From Desulfovibrionaceae bacterium (GTDB lineage: Bacteria; Desulfobacterota; Desulfovibrionia; Desulfovibrionales; Desulfovibrionaceae): a DNA stretch of 56,069 nucleotides. Of the stretch, positions 52,933 to 56,069 are shown piece after piece. The stretch covers positions 1 to 56,069 of the forward strand of contig JAQXJC010000023.1 in assembly GCA_029008115.1 (NCBI GenBank). Direction: 5' to 3'. Made by a program: the position numbers and the translations under genes. The notes below the pieces were generated by a model. It saw only the letters and a list, made by a program, of their open reading frames with translations. It was not told where the DNA came from and ran no database searches. The first letter of the stretch is position 1, and each line of letters begins with the position of its first letter.

Positions 52933-54609
52933 ATGAAGATTGCCATGCTGCAATGCAATTCCGTGCCGGGAGATGTGGCCGGCAATGCCGCGCGTATTGC
53001 GCAGGCCGTGCGGCAGGCCCGCGATGCCGGCGCATCGCTGTGCGTGACGCCGGAGCTGGCACTGTGCGGCCCGTCGCCGCGTGATCTGCTGACAACTGCC
53101 GGCTTCATGGACGGATGCCGGCGGGCGCTGCGCTGGCTGGCCGCGGAGCTGGCGGACTGTCCGCCCGTGCTGGTGGGCGCCCCCATGCTGAATCCCCAGC
53201 AGTCCGCACGGCGGGTCTCCAATGCCGCGGTATTGCTGGAACGGGGGACTGACAGCGTCATTTCCCGCAAGGTGTATCAGTCCCAGGGAGGAGGCCCCTC
53301 CGATGACAGCCGCTATTTTGACAAGGGCATATCCTGCGGCATCATCACGGTGGAAGGCTGGCGGCTGGGGGTGGTGCTCTGCGAAGACTCGTGGGACAAT
53401 GACGGATTTTGGACTATCCAGCACGGGACGCTGCACAATCCGCTCATGGAGATGATCCGGCGCGGGGTTGACGCCGTGGTGCAGATGACGGCCGGAACCT
53501 TCTTTGTCGGCGGGCAGGCCGTGCGGGAGCATACGCTGTCTCACGTGGCTGCCCGGCATCATGTGCATCTTTTCTCCGTCAACGCGGTGGGCGGCAATGA
53601 CGGGCAGGTCTGTCACGGGCAGAGCCTGGCCTTTGATGCCACGGGCCAGCTTCTGGCGCGCGCCAGAGCCTTTGAGGAAGACGTGGCGCTGGTGGATACG
53701 GCGCCGGATGCCGCTGTCCGCAGTGTGGCTCCGGCCTGTGCCTGCCCTGAGGAGGAGTGCTGGCGGGCGCTGGTGCTCGGCACGCGCGACTACGTGCGCA
53801 AGAGCGGCTGTTCGCGGGCCGTAGTGGGCCTTTCGGGCGGCATGGATTCCGCGCTGGTCTGCGCTGTGGCGGCGGAGGCGCTGGGGCCGGACAACGTGCT
53901 GGGGGTGCGCATGCCCTCAGTACATACCAGTCAGAGTTCGCTGGATGATGCGGCGGCGCTGGCGGAGAATCTGGGCGTGAAGCTGCTGACGGTGCCCATT
54001 ACGCCGGCCGTGGATGCCTTTGCCGGCATGCTGGCTCCTGTGCTGGAGAGCTGTCCTGCCGGCCCGGAGGATACGACATTTGACAATCTTCAGGCCCGCG
54101 CGCGCGGCACGCTGCTGATGGGCATAGCCAATCGCACCGGCGCGCTGGTGCTGAATACGGGCAACAAGTCCGAATGCGCCGTGGGATACTGCACGCTGTA
54201 TGGCGATGGCGTGGGCGCGGTGGGCGTGCTGGCGGATGTGCCCAAGACCTTTGCCTACCGTGTGGCCGCGTGGTTCAACGGGCAGCGCGGCGCGGCCCTG
54301 ATCCCGCAGGCCATTTTCGAAAAGGCGCCCACGGCGGAGCTGCATCCCGGCCAGAAGGACAGCGACAGTCTGCCGCCTTATGATGTGCTCGATACCGTGG
54401 TGCAGCGCATGCTGGAGCGGGGACAGAGTACGGAACCGGAGGATGACGGCGGGGAGGAATGCTCGCTGGCCGCGGAGGTGCGCGACAAGATGCTTCGCGC
54501 GGAATTCAAGCGCCGCCAGCTGCCGGTGGGTATACAGATCAGCCGCACGCCCTTTGGCAGCGGCTGGAGCATTCCCGCCGTGTCCCGCTGGCGTATGCCG
54601 GAAGAATAG
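52933..54609 (+). CDS. nadE: Glutamine-dependent NAD+ synthetase
   Basis: A 558-residue two-domain enzyme for the last step of NAD synthesis. The N-terminal nitrilase-like amidase has the catalytic triad Glu (TPELALCGPS), Lys (SRKVYQSQGG) and Cys (VLCEDSWDND). The C-terminal synthetase has the ATP pyrophosphatase loop VGLSGGMDSALVCAVA and NTGNKSECAVGYCTLYGDG. ATG 52933 has AAGGAG upstream; the open frame begins 21 codons earlier without a signal. The gene follows the UbiD-type gene by 92 bases on the same strand. Confidence 0.97.
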   Translation: MKIAMLQCNSVPGDVAGNAARIAQAVRQARDAGASLCVTPELALCGPSPRDLLTTAGFMDGCRRALRWLAAELADCPPVLVGAPMLNPQQSARRVSNAAVLLERGTDSVISRKVYQSQGGGPSDDSRYFDKGISCGIITVEGWRLGVVLCEDSWDNDGFWTIQHGTLHNPLMEMIRRGVDAVVQMTAGTFFVGGQAVREHTLSHVAARHHVHLFSVNAVGGNDGQVCHGQSLAFDATGQLLARARAFEEDVALVDTAPDAAVRSVAPACACPEEECWRALVLGTRDYVRKSGCSRAVVGLSGGMDSALVCAVAAEALGPDNVLGVRMPSVHTSQSSLDDAAALAENLGVKLLTVPITPAVDAFAGMLAPVLESCPAGPEDTTFDNLQARARGTLLMGIANRTGALVLNTGNKSECAVGYCTLYGDGVGAVGVLADVPKTFAYRVAAWFNGQRGAALIPQAIFEKAPTAELHPGQKDSDSLPPYDVLDTVVQRMLERGQSTEPEDDGGEECSLAAEVRDKMLRAEFKRRQLPVGIQISRTPFGSGWSIPAVSRWRMPEE

Positions 54610-54619
54610 GTGGAGGCAG

Positions 54620-54654
54620 GGAAGGAGCGGCGGCATGCGGCCGTCCTCCTTTCC
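54620..54654 (+). terminator. Hairpin after nadE
   Basis: GGAAGGAG (54620-54627) pairs with the CTCCTTTCC region ending at 54654 with one bulge, around an inner CGGC/GCCG stem. No T-run. Weak call. Confidence 0.3.
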
Positions 54655-54788
54655 GAGGGTACCGGCGGGTCTGGGGGACGCCATGCGCAGCATGCTGCCG
54701 TGGCGCAGACCTGCGGGGAGTTTTGCAGGAACATCCGGCGTGGACAGACCTGATGTCTGCGGCGGCCATAGTAGAGGGAGGACAGGCG

Positions 54789-55772
54789 ATGGTAGAAGCT
54801 CCGGAGAAAAATCTGGCATTGGACATTGTGCGCATTACGGAATCGGCCGCGCTGGCTTCAGCCCGCTGGCTGGGGCGCGGCGCCAAGGAAGATGGTGACG
54901 GCGCGGCTGTGGATGCCATGCGCGTGACCTTTGGTACGCTGCATGTGAAGGGCAGGGTCATCATTGGCGAGGGGGAAAAGGATAACGCGCCCATGCTGTA
55001 TAATGGCGAGGAAGTGGGCGTTGGCGATGGGCCGGAGCTGGACGTGGCCGTTGATCCGGTGGAAGGCACCAGCCTGCTGGCCTATGGTCGTCCCAATGCC
55101 ATTTCGGTCATTGGCGTGTGCCCGGCTGGCTGCATGTACAATCCCGGCCCCAGCTTCTATATGCAGAAGCTGGTGGTGCCCCGCGAGGCCCGCAATGCGG
55201 TGGATTTGGACGCGCCTGTGGCCGACAATCTGCGTGCGGTGGCCGGGGCTCTGGGGAAGAAGGTGCAGGACCTTGTGATCTTTGTGCTGGACAAGCCCCG
55301 CCACAAGCAGCTCATTGCGGACATCCGCGCCGCAGGCGCACGCATTCAGCTGCATACGGATGGCGACGTGGCCGGCGCGCTCATGGCCGTGGACCCGCGT
55401 TCCGAAGTGGACATGATGATGGGGACGGGAGGCACGCCCGAGGGAGTGCTGTCCGCATGCGCCATCAAGGGGCTTGGCGGTCAGATACTGGCCCGTCTTG
55501 ATCCGCAGTCCTATGTGGAGAAAGAACATATCCTTGAGGCTGGCATCGATCTGCGCGAGGTGCTCACGGTAGATACGCTTATCCGCAGCGAGGACTGCTT
55601 CTTTGCCGGGACGGGTATTTCCGGCGGGGACTTCCTGCGCGGCGTGCGCTATACCGGCCGCCACGCCATCACGCATTCCATGGTAATCCGAGGCAAGACG
55701 GGTACGCTGCGCTATATTGAATCCTACCACAATCTGGACAGACTCTCGAAGATCAGCGCTGTTCCGTACTAG
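54789..55772 (+). CDS. glpX: Class II fructose-1,6-bisphosphatase
   Basis: A 327-residue metal-dependent phosphatase of gluconeogenesis. The start LALDIVRITESAALASARWL, IIGEGEKDNAPMLYNGEEVG, AVDPVEGTSLLAYGRPNAIS and the C-terminal GTGGTPEGVLSACAIKGLGG block are the GlpX signatures. ATG 54789 has GGAGGA upstream; the frame is open for another 110 codons upstream but these read through the intergenic region. A terminator follows. It completes the gluconeogenic set with pyc and the PEP-synthase-like gene. Confidence 0.96.
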   Translation: MVEAPEKNLALDIVRITESAALASARWLGRGAKEDGDGAAVDAMRVTFGTLHVKGRVIIGEGEKDNAPMLYNGEEVGVGDGPELDVAVDPVEGTSLLAYGRPNAISVIGVCPAGCMYNPGPSFYMQKLVVPREARNAVDLDAPVADNLRAVAGALGKKVQDLVIFVLDKPRHKQLIADIRAAGARIQLHTDGDVAGALMAVDPRSEVDMMMGTGGTPEGVLSACAIKGLGGQILARLDPQSYVEKEHILEAGIDLREVLTVDTLIRSEDCFFAGTGISGGDFLRGVRYTGRHAITHSMVIRGKTGTLRYIESYHNLDRLSKISAVPY

Positions 55773-55887
55773 GGGGAGGGGCTGCGGTATTTCCATGCCG
55801 CTTTTCCTTCCATCCGCCTATACCATGCGCCGGTATGACAAGGCTGATACGGCATGCCATGCCGGGAGCTGACAATGAGATAAAACA

Positions 55888-55921
55888 AGGGCGACTCCGC
55901 AGGGAGCCGCCCTGTCTTTTT
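55888..55921 (+). terminator. Intrinsic terminator after glpX
   Basis: AGGGCG (55888-55893) pairs with CGCCCT (55908-55913); inside, CTCC pairs with GGAG past one A-C mismatch. TCTTTTT follows. On the minus strand it could also serve the hydrolase gene, with TTGTTTT after the stem. Confidence 0.8.
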
Positions 55922-55981
55922 CTGCACACCCCCACGGGCAAGGGGAAGATTCCCCCCGCCGGGTGGGGGCGTATTGGCATG

Positions 55982-56069
55982 TTATCTGAGATTCTTGGTA
56001 AAGAACTCCGTCAGGCGTGCAAAGGGGATGAGGCTCGTGCGATCATATAAATCCACATGCCCCGCGCCT
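55982..56069 (-). CDS. Alpha/beta hydrolase, C-terminal end only (5' part beyond the window)
   Basis: The frame enters from the right edge and ends with TAA at 55984-55982. The visible 28 residues, including GAGHVDLYDR and LIPFARLTEFFTKNLR, match the end of alpha/beta hydrolases of the dienelactone/acyl-type group, where the GHVDLYD histidine is the catalytic histidine. The rest of the gene is outside the window. Confidence 0.72.
   Translation of the reverse strand, partial: GAGHVDLYDRTSLIPFARLTEFFTKNLR

Overview
The window reads as chromosomal DNA of a high-GC sulfate-reducing-type bacterium, most likely a member of the Desulfovibrionaceae. I base this on remembered gene content and order, not on a search: a giant pyruvate carboxylase followed by a roughly 1,190-residue PEP-synthase-like protein and preceded by a biotin ligase, a UbiD-type decarboxylase of futalosine-pathway size, a Nik-type nickel regulator next to folE2 and gluQ, and several small conserved proteins that I know only from that group. 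Most genes are tightly packed with strong GGAGG-type ribosome binding sites and frequent 4-base start/stop overlaps.

Layout. Positions 1-3650 are an accessory, AT-richer, decaying stretch: an AAA-ATPase/PD-(D/E)XK protein running off the left edge, an IS5-type transposase remnant, a phage-like DUF4314 protein with a zinc-ribbon tail, and a broken Sel1-repeat gene. From 3657 to 6592 come two stand-alone metabolic genes on the minus strand, malate:quinone oxidoreductase and a pyridoxal/pyridoxamine kinase, each with a recognisable promoter. sbcD-sbcC (6938-11430) is followed by a divergent secreted alkyl sulfatase. A methyltransferase-YcaO/TPR-lipoprotein operon (13841-17061) and a divergent HAD phosphatase come next. 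A six-gene minus-strand operon (18067-22462) carries a protein-methyltransferase-like gene, nikR, folE2, a secreted NlpC/P60 peptidase, gluQ and a small lineage-specific gene. Then come a radical-SAM fusion protein with a small partner, a 112-residue conserved protein, rnc, a TetR regulator, and an fmdB-like/hemC/Lon-like operon.

From 31357 to 47735 everything is on the plus strand: NAD kinase, an ARMT1/DUF89-like protein, gatB, phoH, a 7TM-HD phosphohydrolase, ybeY, then (after a terminator) biotin ligase, pyruvate carboxylase and the PEP-synthase-like protein. Together with mqo and glpX these form a C3/C4 anaplerotic and gluconeogenic set. Two tRNA genes (Pro-GGG and a CAU tRNA) stand at 47910-48187. 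Behind the second tRNA lies a scar-like, AT-richer island (48188 to about 50500): a YafQ/DinJ-type toxin-antitoxin pair flanked by two 70-base direct repeats that each contain the same perfect terminator palindrome, the C-terminal remnant of an HsdR_N-type restriction protein, and a tRNA-like acceptor/T-arm fragment. The window closes with Nudix hydrolase, UbiD-type decarboxylase, NAD synthetase, class II fructose-bisphosphatase and the last 28 residues of an alpha/beta hydrolase entering from the right edge.

I did not find an obvious, complete new defence or secretion system. The most distinctive items are the YcaO/TPR-methyltransferase-lipoprotein operon, the atypical pyruvate carboxylase with a zinc-ribbon tail, the ARMT1-like protein with an altered metal motif, and the repeat-flanked toxin-antitoxin module in the tRNA-adjacent island.
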